DNA from: UBA3946 sp002385755
GTDB taxonomy: Bacteria; Bacillota_I; Bacilli_A; ML615J-28; CAG-698
Assembly (NCBI GenBank): GCA_050953085.1
Contig: JBMNLX010000005.1
Location: forward strand, 454,268 to 518,267
Direction of reading: 5' to 3'
Length of the DNA: 64,000 nt
The position numbers were made by a program, and so were the translations under genes. This document shows, piece by piece, positions 38,056 to 45,808 of the stretch. A model generated the notes under the pieces. The model did no database searches and was not told the origin of the DNA. It was given only the letters and a program-made list of their open reading frames with translations. Each line of letters opens with the position of its first letter. Within the stretch, counting starts at the first letter, position 1.

Positions 38056-38087
38056 TGGTTTGATACAATAGTTTCAAACCTTTTTTC
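38056..38087 (+). terminator. Terminator of ssrA
   Basis: GGTTTGA (38057-38063) pairs with TCAAACC (38074-38080), then six T residues. Confidence 0.85.
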
Positions 38088-38129
38088 TTTGCAGAAAGGG
38101 AGATTTTTCCCTATTTTCCAAAACAGCAT

Positions 38130-38173
38130 TGCCCTACGGAGGTTCAAATTAGAACTTTTGTAGGGCTTTTTTA
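38130..38173 (+). terminator. Hairpin with T run at the left edge of the island
   Basis: GCCCTAC (38131-38137) pairs with GTAGGGC (38160-38166) around an inner GTTC/GAAC stem, then TTTTTT. It may be the terminator of a gene lost at the island border. Confidence 0.7.
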
Positions 38174-38186
38174 TTTTCTCTATTCA

Positions 38187-38260
38187 ACCTTTTAACGATT
38201 ACCTAACTATTTACACGATTACTCTACGATTTATACGATTACCTAACCTTTTAACGATTT
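38187..38260. repeat. Four 20-bp iteron-like direct repeats
   Basis: The core ACGATT recurs at 38195, 38215, 38235 and 38254, embedded in a degenerate 20-base unit of the form CCTTTTAACGATTACCTAA. Spacing of 20, 20 and 19 bases puts the copies about two helical turns apart. This looks like a repressor or initiator binding array in front of an XRE-type gene start. Confidence 0.65.
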
Positions 38261-38367
38261 GATAAATAATGAAGTGCATTTTGGTTTTAATTTTATAATT
38301 TATAGACTAATTGATAGAAAAGTGCTATACTAATTACAAGTCGTTTACAAATAAAAAGGTGATAAGT

Positions 38368-38493
38368 ATGAACTATAAGAAATTAGTTAAAGAGTTAAGA
38401 GATAAGCTAATTATCACTCAGGAAGAGTTAGCAGTTCTTCATTTGCATATAAATCTTTTCTTGGGTACAAAAAACAGGATGAGAAGATTGTAA
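38368..38493 (+). pseudogene. XRE-type HTH regulator stub
   Basis: ATG 38368 with AAAAAGGTGATA upstream starts a sequence (LVKELRDKLIITQEELA) that matches the first helices of XRE-family DNA-binding domains. After about residue 24 the helix-turn-helix is not completed. From about 38439 the DNA encodes a serine recombinase in another frame. This is a deletion fusion that removed most of the regulator. Confidence 0.6.
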
Positions 38494-39008
38494 TTGATGA
38501 GGAGCAAGCTACAATTGTTCGTTTAATCTATCGAATGTTTTTAGTTGAAGGTAAGACATGTACAGGTATTGCAAGCTATCTGAAATCACAACATATAAAA
38601 ACCCCAACTGGGAAATCCACAAATTGGACAAAAAACACAGTCAACTCCATTCTCACAAACGAAAAATACATGGTTAGAACTTGGAATGCTAAAGGAAGAG
38701 GAAAGGTGGATAATAAGACGGCAATTCAATCAGTGAAAGGTATTGGACCTGCAGGACTAAATTATTTGTTTATGTTAGCTGGAGATCCAGATCGCTGTAA
38801 ACCAGATGTGCATATTCATAGATTTATTTACGATGATATCGGTGTCAATGTATCGGATGAACAGTGCCAGATATTGTTAACAGATGTTGTTAAACTCTTA
38901 AAATACGAGTATCCAAACCTCACTGTAAGATCATTAGATTCCATAATTTGGAATAAGTATCAAATTGGCAACAAGAAGAAATTAGAGGGGTGTTTGCATG
39001 AACTTTAA
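38439..39008 (+). pseudogene. Serine recombinase fragment fused to a HhH-GPD-like fragment
   Basis: From about 38442 the frame reads FAYKSFLGYKK...IVRLIYRMF...SWTKNTVNSILTNEKYM-type sequence. It is collinear with residues of the recombinase at 41695 that precede its zinc ribbon. At about 38686 the homology stops inside NEKY and continues in frame as an unrelated sequence with VKGIGPAGLNYLF and PDVHIHRF. That is the helix-hairpin-helix and Asp-His pattern of HhH-GPD DNA glycosylase-like proteins. The chimera lacks the catalytic recombinase domain and is probably non-functional as a recombinase. Whether the C-terminal part alone is expressed is unknown. Confidence 0.6.
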
Positions 39009-39360
39009 ACAAGAAATAACTGATCTCATAATAAATGCTTCAGCCTACACTGGTAAGCCCTAAACAAATCAAGATTTTATAAATGCACATCTACCAGTTG
39101 GTCATATCAATTACCATTACCAGCAGGAAAATGGCTGTTTAATGTTAATCAATAGATAAAAGACAACTTCGAGAGATTTTATGTCATTATAAATGTCAAT
39201 CACAAAATGAGTGCATTAAATTTTGTAGAGCGACTTTTACATTGCAAACATAATCCTAAATATGAAGGATACATTGAACATTATGTAATAAAATTTTAAT
39301 ACCTTGGTACAAAGGGTAATACAGGTCAAACCTGTAAATAATTGGCAAAAGCCAAAAGGA
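39009..39360 (+). other. Gene remnants in the island
   Basis: No intact gene. Short coding-like pieces are visible in different frames. One starts at ATG 38998 (NFKQEITDLIINASAYTGKP, then stop). Another is a 31-codon frame near 39206-39299 (SALNFVERLLHCKHNPKYEG). Both look like decayed genes. Confidence 0.4.
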
Positions 39361-39367
39361 GATACTT

Positions 39368-39682
39368 ATGAAAAGTATGCAAATTAAAGTACCAAGGAAT
39401 TTGATAAAGAAGTTTTATCTACATCCAGAACCATATGGTGATGGCTACTATGTTGTTGATCTAATCAATGGCATGTACACAGATGTGTTTTATCGTGAAG
39501 AAGGTGATTTTATCACTATCACAAATGATAAAGAATTGATTTCTTATCTAAAGAAGAACCAGATGGGTCCAAGAGATTATTTCTTTAGAAACGGAGTCTA
39601 TTCATTTCGTCACGTAGCAGATTATGATAGTATAACTATTGATGAATGGAAGGATATTTCTCCAATCAGTGTTAGATGTTAA
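39368..39682 (+). CDS. Small hypothetical protein of the island
   Basis: 104 residues, with a strong Shine-Dalgarno (AAAAGGAG) before ATG 39368. Soluble, mixed alpha/beta, rich in Tyr and Asp (PEPYGDGYYVVDLINGMYT). No recognised domain. Base composition and codon use match the surrounding island, not the host core. Flanked by gene remnants on both sides. Confidence 0.55.
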   Translation: MKSMQIKVPRNLIKKFYLHPEPYGDGYYVVDLINGMYTDVFYREEGDFITITNDKELISYLKKNQMGPRDYFFRNGVYSFRHVADYDSITIDEWKDISPISVRC

Positions 39683-39747
39683 TCGTCAAATTATTTAACC
39701 CATCAATCGTAACATTAATTCATACAACTTATTAGTAAATATGCAAA

Positions 39748-40207
39748 TTGTTTACTTCATATATTACCTTTATGGGAAACAGAAATCAGGTATTAGAAGA
39801 TTGTGAATTAACGAGACAAGCATTAATTGATTTTACTGGACTTGAAGCTGAAATTGAAAAGCAATATGAAGAAGTTGAGGTAATTGCAGAACTAGTAAAG
39901 AGCCTAGTAAAAGAAAATGCATCAACTGCTCAGTCACAAGATGAATACATTAAAAAGTACAACAATTTAAGCAAACGTTACGAGGAAGAATATAGGAAAC
40001 TTGAGAATCTACAAAAGGATAAGGAGTTAAGGATATCTAAGGATATAGCAATGGAAGTGTTTATTGAAAACTTAAAAAAGCAACCACTTGTGGTTGAAGT
40101 ATGGGATGAATCCTTATGGGCATTAATGATTGAAAAAGCAGTTGTGGGTAGGGATGGAAGCATTAATTAAATTTGTGTTCTATAATGGTACGGAGATGGA
40201 AATGTAA
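39748..40207 (+). pseudogene. C-terminal fragment of a large serine recombinase
   Basis: The sequence from FMGNRNQVLEDCEL to VVGRDGSI is closely similar to the C-terminal coiled-coil region of the recombinase at 41695 (FMGNREQVLEDCEL to VVHIDGSI). It has no start signal and no catalytic domain. The terminal FVFYNG motif follows in another frame after a premature TAA, ending at 40207. A decayed tail. Confidence 0.75.
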
Positions 40208-40638
40208 TTTAGTCATAGGAAATCCTTGGAAAATAATAAATTAAGCACTTGCATTTACTATATTTGTTTGATAGAATATATGCGCGAAAGAAAATCTTGT
40301 TTCTAATATAGTTTTAATTAATTAATCAATTTAGAAATACTAGAAGCTTATAATTTTAACTTTTTTAGACGAAAGGTGGTTTTTTGTGTTGTTCAAGCAT
40401 ATATTTAAGTAGAATAAGATTTGTTTAATGTAAAAATTTCTACAAATATAATCAATTGCTTGTTCGAATTATAAATGTAGGGTTAGTATATTTATAGCAC
40501 TGGTAATCTACTTTTTTTATATAAAAATTAATTGAAAAGTTAATAATAAAGTAGTTAAAAATAATAGTAGTGTATTATTTAAAAATGATATAACTTATTT
40601 TCATTTTGACACTACCCAAAAATTGAGGAGGTTTTATT
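40208..40638 (+). other. AT-rich gap without recognisable gene
   Basis: About 430 bases of very AT-rich DNA. I see no plausible coding frame, RNA gene or strong hairpin. The segment just before 40639 contains the ribosome binding site TTGAGGAGG of the next gene. Confidence 0.4.
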
Positions 40639-41076
40639 ATGGCAACTAGGACAAAAAGTCATTCAAAAAGGAGAATACTGGGTTTGAATAAGGCGACAAA
40701 ATTCTTAGCGATGGGGGTGGCATTGATTATGTGCATAGGACTATTTGCAGGGTGCGAAAGTTCACAGGAAAAGCAGATAAAAGAGGACTATTTGGCTTAC
40801 ATGCAGTCGCAAGGCGAAACCGAAATGACCCTTGATGATGTAAAAATTCTAAACAATTACGGAGCTTATAATGGTGCCGTGGTCGTAAGAATTGAACGAG
40901 GTGCATTCGAGGTTGTCACCACCATTCAAGTGGGAGGAGTCGACTTCACCTTCAGCAATTCAAACACAGCTTTAGTTTGGAAAAACGGTCAGTTTTTTGA
41001 ATTGGCAGACGCATACGACAGAGGATTATTGACAAAAAGCAACTTAGATGTACTAGCGAAAAACATAAATAAATAG
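40639..41076 (+). CDS. Small lipoprotein, cargo of the island
   Basis: A 145-residue protein with GAGGAGG upstream. A long basic N-region, a hydrophobic segment (about 20-38) and lipobox FAGC form a lipoprotein signal peptide. The mature domain of about 100 residues has a beta-rich core (GAVVVRIERGAFEVVTTIQVGG, broken by turns) and the segment ALVWKNGQFFELADAYDRGLL. I know no function for this type. Its composition is closer to the host than to the recombinase fragments. Confidence 0.65.
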   Translation: MATRTKSHSKRRILGLNKATKFLAMGVALIMCIGLFAGCESSQEKQIKEDYLAYMQSQGETEMTLDDVKILNNYGAYNGAVVVRIERGAFEVVTTIQVGGVDFTFSNSNTALVWKNGQFFELADAYDRGLLTKSNLDVLAKNINK

Positions 41077-41103
41077 CAAATAAAATATAAAGGAGATCTG
41101 ATT

Positions 41104-41187
41104 ATGATAAACAAGAGTTTTTCCGCAAGCCGCAAGAAAGGAAACATAGGGTTTTGCCTCATTTTAAGGGTAATTTGGCTTCAATGA
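41104..41187 (+). CDS. Very short ORF after the lipoprotein gene
   Basis: 27 codons with a good ribosome binding site (AAAGGAGATCTGATT) 27 bases after the lipoprotein stop. Basic start (INKSFSASRKKGN) then a hydrophobic end (IGFCLILRVIWL). It could be a genuine small membrane peptide or the beginning of a truncated secreted protein. Its stop lies inside a terminator hairpin. Confidence 0.4.
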   Translation: MINKSFSASRKKGNIGFCLILRVIWLQ

Positions 41188-41221
41188 GTGATTTGCTTCA
41201 CTTCATTGAGGCCTTTTTATT
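41167..41221 (+). terminator. Terminator after the small lipoprotein unit
   Basis: GGCTTCAATGA pairs with TCATTGAGGCC (one G-U pair) around an inner TGA/TCA stem, followed by TTTTT. Confidence 0.8.
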
Positions 41222-41232
41222 TTGGCTATTTG

Positions 41233-41336
41233 CACTATTTAATTATTCCCTAGAGAGATTACACTATTTAATTATTCATAGGTTTTCTTGCACACCCTCC
41301 CACTTTTTAATTATGCCTTAGCACTATTTAATTATC
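41233..41336. repeat. Four copies of CACTATTTAATTAT
   Basis: Copies start at 41233, 41262, 41301 (one mismatch) and 41322, all in the same orientation and with irregular spacing. They lie between a terminator and a methyltransferase stub, the same setting as the other repeat array at 38187. Probably an operator or replication/partition array of the element. Confidence 0.65.
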
Positions 41337-41409
41337 CACAAGTTACCACCATTTTAAGGTACTCAAAAACCATAGAGCTGTCCTTTGTATAATGAAGAAT
41401 GGTATCGAT

Positions 41410-41605
41410 ATGAATAAATTAAAAGTGATAGAATTCTTTGCTAGGAGTAGGAGTTCAAAGGCAAGCATTAAAAGAAGCAGGTATTAATCATGAGGTAGTA
41501 GCAATTAGTGAAGTTGACAAGTATGCACTAAAAGCATATGAGTTGTTACATGGAGAAACTCTAAACTTAGGAGATATTAGAAATATTGAGAGGATTATGG
41601 GCTGA
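41410..41605 (+). pseudogene. N-terminal stub of a DNA (cytosine-5) methyltransferase
   Basis: NKLKVIEFFA, then after a one-base frameshift (extra A at about 41443) GVGVQRQALKEAGINHEVVA, ISEVDKYALKAYELLHG and GDIRNIERI. This is the SAM-binding start of C5 methyltransferases (FAGIGG-type motif I and motif II). The sequence ends at TGA 41605, and the catalytic PCQ motif and the rest are gone. A leftover of a restriction-modification or phage-type methylase. Confidence 0.7.
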
Positions 41606-41694
41606 AAAGATGTAGATATTGATAAAGTAATGGATTGTAAAGAACTATCCAAAACACAGTTGTTCAAAATGGCTTGAAATAGCATAGTTGTGAA

Positions 41695-42960
41695 TTGTTT
41701 GTGATTATTAATAGTTTGGTGACAATCCGTAAACTAAAGGAAGCAGGAGTAGAGTGCTACTTTGAAAAAGAAAACATTTATACTTTTGATGGTAAAGGTG
41801 AACTTCTAATAACTATAATGTCAAGTTTAGCTCAAGAAGAATCAAGATCAATATCAGAAAACATTACCTGGGGACAAAGAAAAAGATTCTCTGATGGAAA
41901 AGTCCATGTCGCTTATAAGAATTTCTTAGGATATAAAAAGGGCGCTAATGGAAAACTAGAAATTATAGAAGAAGAAGCAAAAATAGTAAGATTTATTTAT
42001 AGTTTATTTATTAAGGGTAAAACTGCAAGTTGGATAGCAAAGCACTTAACGGAAAATGGCATTAAGACTCCAGCCAAAAAAGACATATGGCAAAAATCAA
42101 CAGTTGATAGTATTCTTACAAATGAAAAGTATAAAGGCGATGCATTACTTCAAAAGAAGTTTACTATAGACTTTCTAGAAAAGAAGATGAAGAAAAATGA
42201 AGGAGAGATTCCACAATACTATGTTGAGAATAGCCATCCTGCAATTATTGATCCAGTTGAATGGGAACAAGTTCAAGTGGAGTTCGCAAGGAGGGAACAA
42301 TTAGGTAGAACCTATAGTTCGAAAAGCATATTTTCATCAAAACTAGTGTGTGTTGATTGTGGCGGTTTCTACGGACAAAAGGTTTGGCATTCAACAAGTA
42401 AGTATAGAAAAGTTATCTGGCAATGTAATAAAAAGTTTAAAAATAAGGAAGAAAAGTGTAAAACTCCAACTTTAACAGCTGAAGCAATACAGATGATGTT
42501 CTTGAATGCTTATAACACATTTATGGGAAATAGGGAACAGGTTTTAGAAGATTGTGAATTAATGAGAACAGCATTGGTTGATTTTACTGTGCTTGATGCT
42601 GAAATTGAAAAACAATATGAAGAAATAGAAGTGATTGCAGAAAGAGTGAAACACCTAGTAAAAGATAATGCATCAACACCTCAGTCGCAAGATGAGTATG
42701 TAAAGAAGTACAACAAACTAAGCGAACGGTATGAAGAGGAATATTTAAAACTAGAAAAGATAAAGATGGAAAAGGAGTTTAGAATATCTCAGGATAAAAC
42801 AATGAATATGTTCATTGAGAATTTAAAAAAGCAACCCTTAATAGTTGATAAGTGGGACGAATCCTTATGGGCAGTAATGATTGAAAAAGCTGTAGTGCAC
42901 ATAGATGGAAGTATAACATTTGTGTTTTATAACGGATCAGAGATTAAGGAAGAAGCTTAA
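41695..42960 (+). pseudogene. Large serine recombinase lacking its N-terminal catalytic part
   Basis: 421 codons. It begins inside the resolvase domain (SLVTIRKLKEAGVECYFEKE, TIMSSLAQEESRSIS). The recombinase domain (GYKKGANGKLEI to NEKYKGDALLQKK), a Cys-rich zinc beta ribbon (CVDCGGFYGQK and a CN-KC pair later) and a coiled-coil C-terminus with FVFYNGSEI follow. The catalytic Ser and the first 80-100 residues expected for this family are missing, and no ribosome binding site precedes the frame. It resembles transposon recombinases such as TnpX/TndX. Probably inactive. Best preserved of three recombinase copies in the island. Confidence 0.8.
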
Positions 42961-43453
42961 GGGGTTTCTTTTTTAAATTTATAAAAAGCTTGCATCAGTT
43001 GGATAAAAATGGTATATTATATCTATAGATAAAAGCTATTCTCTAAAATAGTTTGTATAAATTATCTAATTTTGAAAAAATAAATGGTCTGGTGAGTTTT
43101 TTGATCTTTTCAGGCTTTAATTAAATAGAAAGAAGTTTTGTTTAATAATTGATTATTGTAAACTTTACCAATAAAATTAATTGTCTATTCGTAGTATGAG
43201 TATTGGAGTAGTATATTGTATTAGAGAACAATGTGATTATCCTAAAAATTTAAAATAATGTGATAAAATTGCAATGTAACAATATTAAGAGAAAAGCACT
43301 ATTCCTAAATGATACTTAATTTATTGAGCATAGCTTAATTTATAGTATATCACAAGATGGGCCAAAAACATTCTAAAAAGATAGAAGATAATCATTTAAT
43401 AAATTAACATTTAAAGTAGATTATCTAACTATATTATACGAGGAGGTAAAAAT
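42961..43453 (+). other. AT-rich gap before a lipoprotein gene
   Basis: About 490 bases with no convincing gene, RNA or repeat. The last bases carry the ribosome binding site CGAGGAGG of the next gene. Confidence 0.4.
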
Positions 43454-43963
43454 ATGAAGAATGTAGTTATAGTGATAGGAGGGATATTGGTTATGTGCTT
43501 TTTAGGCGCATGTAGCGGTGGTCATAGCACTGGAATCAAGTTTAACATAGGTCTCGACCAAAAGGGCGGCTTTGGATTTAAAGAAGTCGATGGTGGCAAG
43601 ACAGCAAATATCCTTGAACTTGTGAGTTCCTTGCAGGAACTTAAAGACTTCTGCGACGAGTGGGGTAACCCTGCATTTCAAGAAAATAGCGAATATTATT
43701 CAAGTGAATCAGGCAAGAAAATACGTAGTTATGACGAGGCATATTTTGAAGAAAATATTCTGATTATTTACTCTTTTTGGAGAGGTCAAAAGATAGAAAC
43801 GCGTATAGACAGTATAGAAGTGGATGGAGAACAACTAGTAATAAATGCTCGTTACATTACAAGAAGAGGCAATTTTGACGACGTAGCTTTTAATTGGTTA
43901 ATTTTAATTGAGGTCAATAAGGCAGATGTCCTAGACGTTACTAGTGTACAAATAAAAACATAA
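43454..43963 (+). CDS. Small lipoprotein, cargo of the island
   Basis: 169 residues with GAGGAGG upstream. Short signal peptide with lipobox LGAC (Cys about 20). The mature part contains FGFKEVDGGK, a helical segment with LKDFCDEWGNPAF and a beta-rich end; it resembles small secreted proteins of Bacillota with no assigned function. Surface-exposed by lipid anchor. Confidence 0.65.
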   Translation: MKNVVIVIGGILVMCFLGACSGGHSTGIKFNIGLDQKGGFGFKEVDGGKTANILELVSSLQELKDFCDEWGNPAFQENSEYYSSESGKKIRSYDEAYFEENILIIYSFWRGQKIETRIDSIEVDGEQLVINARYITRRGNFDDVAFNWLILIEVNKADVLDVTSVQIKT

Positions 43964-43990
43964 ATAATAAATATTTTAAAGGAGAAATAG

Positions 43991-44475
43991 GTGATTATGC
44001 AAAAACAATAACTATTAACCAAACTGGAAAATTCACTATTGATTTTAGTACTGTTGACAATATAAATGGCGATATTACACTAATTCTGTTGAAAAGGGAA
44101 TATAATAGTTCAACAGGAAGTTATTATAAAATAGATAAATATGCTCAATATATGAATAATAGTAATAAAACAAGAAGTGTTACCCTCGTACTAGACCCAG
44201 GTACATATTATATTGGATATTTCAATAATTTAATTGGCGCTAATATTACAGCAACATTGACAAGAGTATTACAGAATCCCCCTAATATGACTACCGCAAC
44301 GGTAGCAGATCCTGGTATAGGTTATAGCAGTGGTAGTGAAGTTAGATTTAATAATGGACAGTTTGGAAATCATTCTATTACAGAAGGATTTACAAGAAAT
44401 TTATATTTCATTCCAGAAAGCGGAACACTTCCATCATTATCAAGACTGGATTATGATTGGTACTCAAGTGGTTAA
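43991..44475 (+). pseudogene. Truncated beta-sandwich surface protein
   Basis: The frame that ends at 44475 reads KTITINQTGKFTIDFSTVD, DITLILLKREYNSSTG and LDPGTYYIGYFNN, a beta-sandwich resembling bacterial pre-peptidase C-terminal (PPC-like) domains. It has no proper start. AAAGGAG at 43979-43984 points to GTG 43991 or ATG 43997, which are out of frame unless one A is added to the A5 run at about 44002. No signal peptide is left. Probably a broken remnant. Confidence 0.5.
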
Positions 44476-44496
44476 CGAAAGTTAATCTCTTTTTTA

Positions 44497-44526
44497 TTGA
44501 TTTATAGGTAAAATATGTGTTATAAT
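44497..44526 (+). promoter_or_regulatory. Promoter of the serpin gene
   Basis: TTGATT (44497-44502), 18-base spacer, TATAAT (44521-44526), 33 bases before the start codon. Confidence 0.68.
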
Positions 44527-44559
44527 GAAAACGATATCATATGATAGGGGTGATGATTC

Positions 44560-45771
44560 ATGAAAAGACGATTTATCTTTTTATTGTTGCTCGCGTTGTT
44601 TCTTTTCGGTTTTTCGCATCCGCGGCCGACGACATTGAATAATGTCGTCGCCGGCGAAGATGATTTGCAGTCTTTAAGGACTTCCCTGGCCTTGTTTTCC
44701 GAAGAATTATTACCCTATGACGACGCCAATCCCATCATTTCCCCGCTTGGTTTATACATTAATCTATCAATGATGGCGGAGACTGTCTCGGATGATATAA
44801 AGCAAGATATTTTCGCTTTCTTGGGGTTAGAATCAATTAACGACCTTAGGGAGCTTAACCGCGCCGTTATCACGGCTTATACCGATAACTCGCTGGCTAA
44901 GGAATTCAAACTGAAAAATTTCCTCTTTCGCGATACCGGCGTTAAAAACGATAACTTGTACAACGAGGAATTGATCGGCGAGATGAAAAGCAATTACTCG
45001 CTTGAAGACGTCATTATCAACCTATTGCAAGAAGGTCCCGCGAAAATCAGCAAGACCATTAAGGACACGACAAATGATTTTTTAATCGTTCCCGAAGAAG
45101 AAATCGCGAATTTTCTGCACCAATATTCGGTAAACGTATTGATGAACATTATTTACTTTAACGACGAATGGAGCGATAAATTTACAAAGTCGGAAGTCAA
45201 GGATATTGATTTTGCGGGCCAATCCGGTCAAAACAAAAAAGTAAAAGGCTTGGTCGGTCAAAGAGTGGGCTTGTACTACAAGGATGAAAACAGCGTTATC
45301 GGCACCTTGTCTTTCAATAAAGGCTGCAAGATATATTTTATTCTTCCCGACGAAGATAAGACGGTCGGGGATGTAATCGCTTCGGGCGTCATTAAAGATA
45401 TAGCCGAATATAAATTGGAATTTCAGACCGGCGATATTGATTATAAAATCCCCAAATTCGATATCACTTATCAATACGACATGACCGATATTTTAAAGGA
45501 GAAAGGTCTTGAGCCCGTCTTCTCGCCTCAACTTGATTCGCCCTTTTATCTAGGCGAGATATTCCAATACGAAGCGCTTTATCAAAGTTCAAGAATCGCG
45601 CTGGACGAGGCGGGGGTAAAAGCGGCGACCGCGACGATGTCTTTCGGTTGCGGGGCCAAGTCGGCGCCGCCGCGTATTCCAGTTACCGTCCACCTTGAGC
45701 GCCCCTTTATTTATCTGATTGCCACGCCACAAAACATCATCTTATTCTCGGGTATAATCAACAACTTGTAA
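44560..45771 (+). CDS. Secreted serpin (serine/cysteine protease inhibitor)
   Basis: A 403-residue protein with an N-terminal signal sequence (basic RR, then LFLLLLALFLFGF) and a complete serpin fold. It has NPIISPLGLYINLSMM near the start, the hinge DEAGVKAATATM (from Asp349) and the closing ERPFIYLI...IILFSGIINN. The hinge is Ala-rich, as in inhibitory serpins, although the position equivalent to P14 is Val rather than Thr/Ser. Counting from the hinge Glu places P1 near Ala-Lys in GCGAKSA, so the target protease is not obvious. Bacterial serpins typically defend against host or competitor proteases. Shine-Dalgarno GGGGTGATG. The EAL gene follows 37 bases later. Confidence 0.9.
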   Translation: MKRRFIFLLLLALFLFGFSHPRPTTLNNVVAGEDDLQSLRTSLALFSEELLPYDDANPIISPLGLYINLSMMAETVSDDIKQDIFAFLGLESINDLRELNRAVITAYTDNSLAKEFKLKNFLFRDTGVKNDNLYNEELIGEMKSNYSLEDVIINLLQEGPAKISKTIKDTTNDFLIVPEEEIANFLHQYSVNVLMNIIYFNDEWSDKFTKSEVKDIDFAGQSGQNKKVKGLVGQRVGLYYKDENSVIGTLSFNKGCKIYFILPDEDKTVGDVIASGVIKDIAEYKLEFQTGDIDYKIPKFDITYQYDMTDILKEKGLEPVFSPQLDSPFYLGEIFQYEALYQSSRIALDEAGVKAATATMSFGCGAKSAPPRIPVTVHLERPFIYLIATPQNIILFSGIINNL

Positions 45772-45808
45772 AACAAGTAAAAATCTTTCCAGGGCGGAGG
45801 ATAAAGCA

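Larger units (their letters stand above)
38090..44490. mobile_element. Degraded AT-rich integrated element downstream of ssrA
   Basis: Base composition drops sharply after the ssrA terminator and recovers at the serpin promoter. The interval holds three partial large serine recombinase sequences, a cytosine methyltransferase stub, an XRE-type start, short tandem repeats and small lipoprotein genes. The 3' side of tmRNA is a classic integration site. I did not find a second copy of the tmRNA 3' end at the right boundary, so borders are set by composition and gene content only. Confidence 0.6.

Noticed and set aside
37920..38147. Minus-strand ORF of 75 codons over the tmRNA
   Set aside because: It overlaps the highly structured tmRNA 3' half and has no start signal.
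38187..38260. CRISPR array
   Set aside because: The unit is only 20 bases with no spacers of constant length, four copies only, and no cas genes are nearby.
43991..44475. Intact small secreted protein gene
   Set aside because: No in-frame start fits the ribosome binding site and there is no signal peptide; the beta-sandwich is better explained as a truncated remnant.
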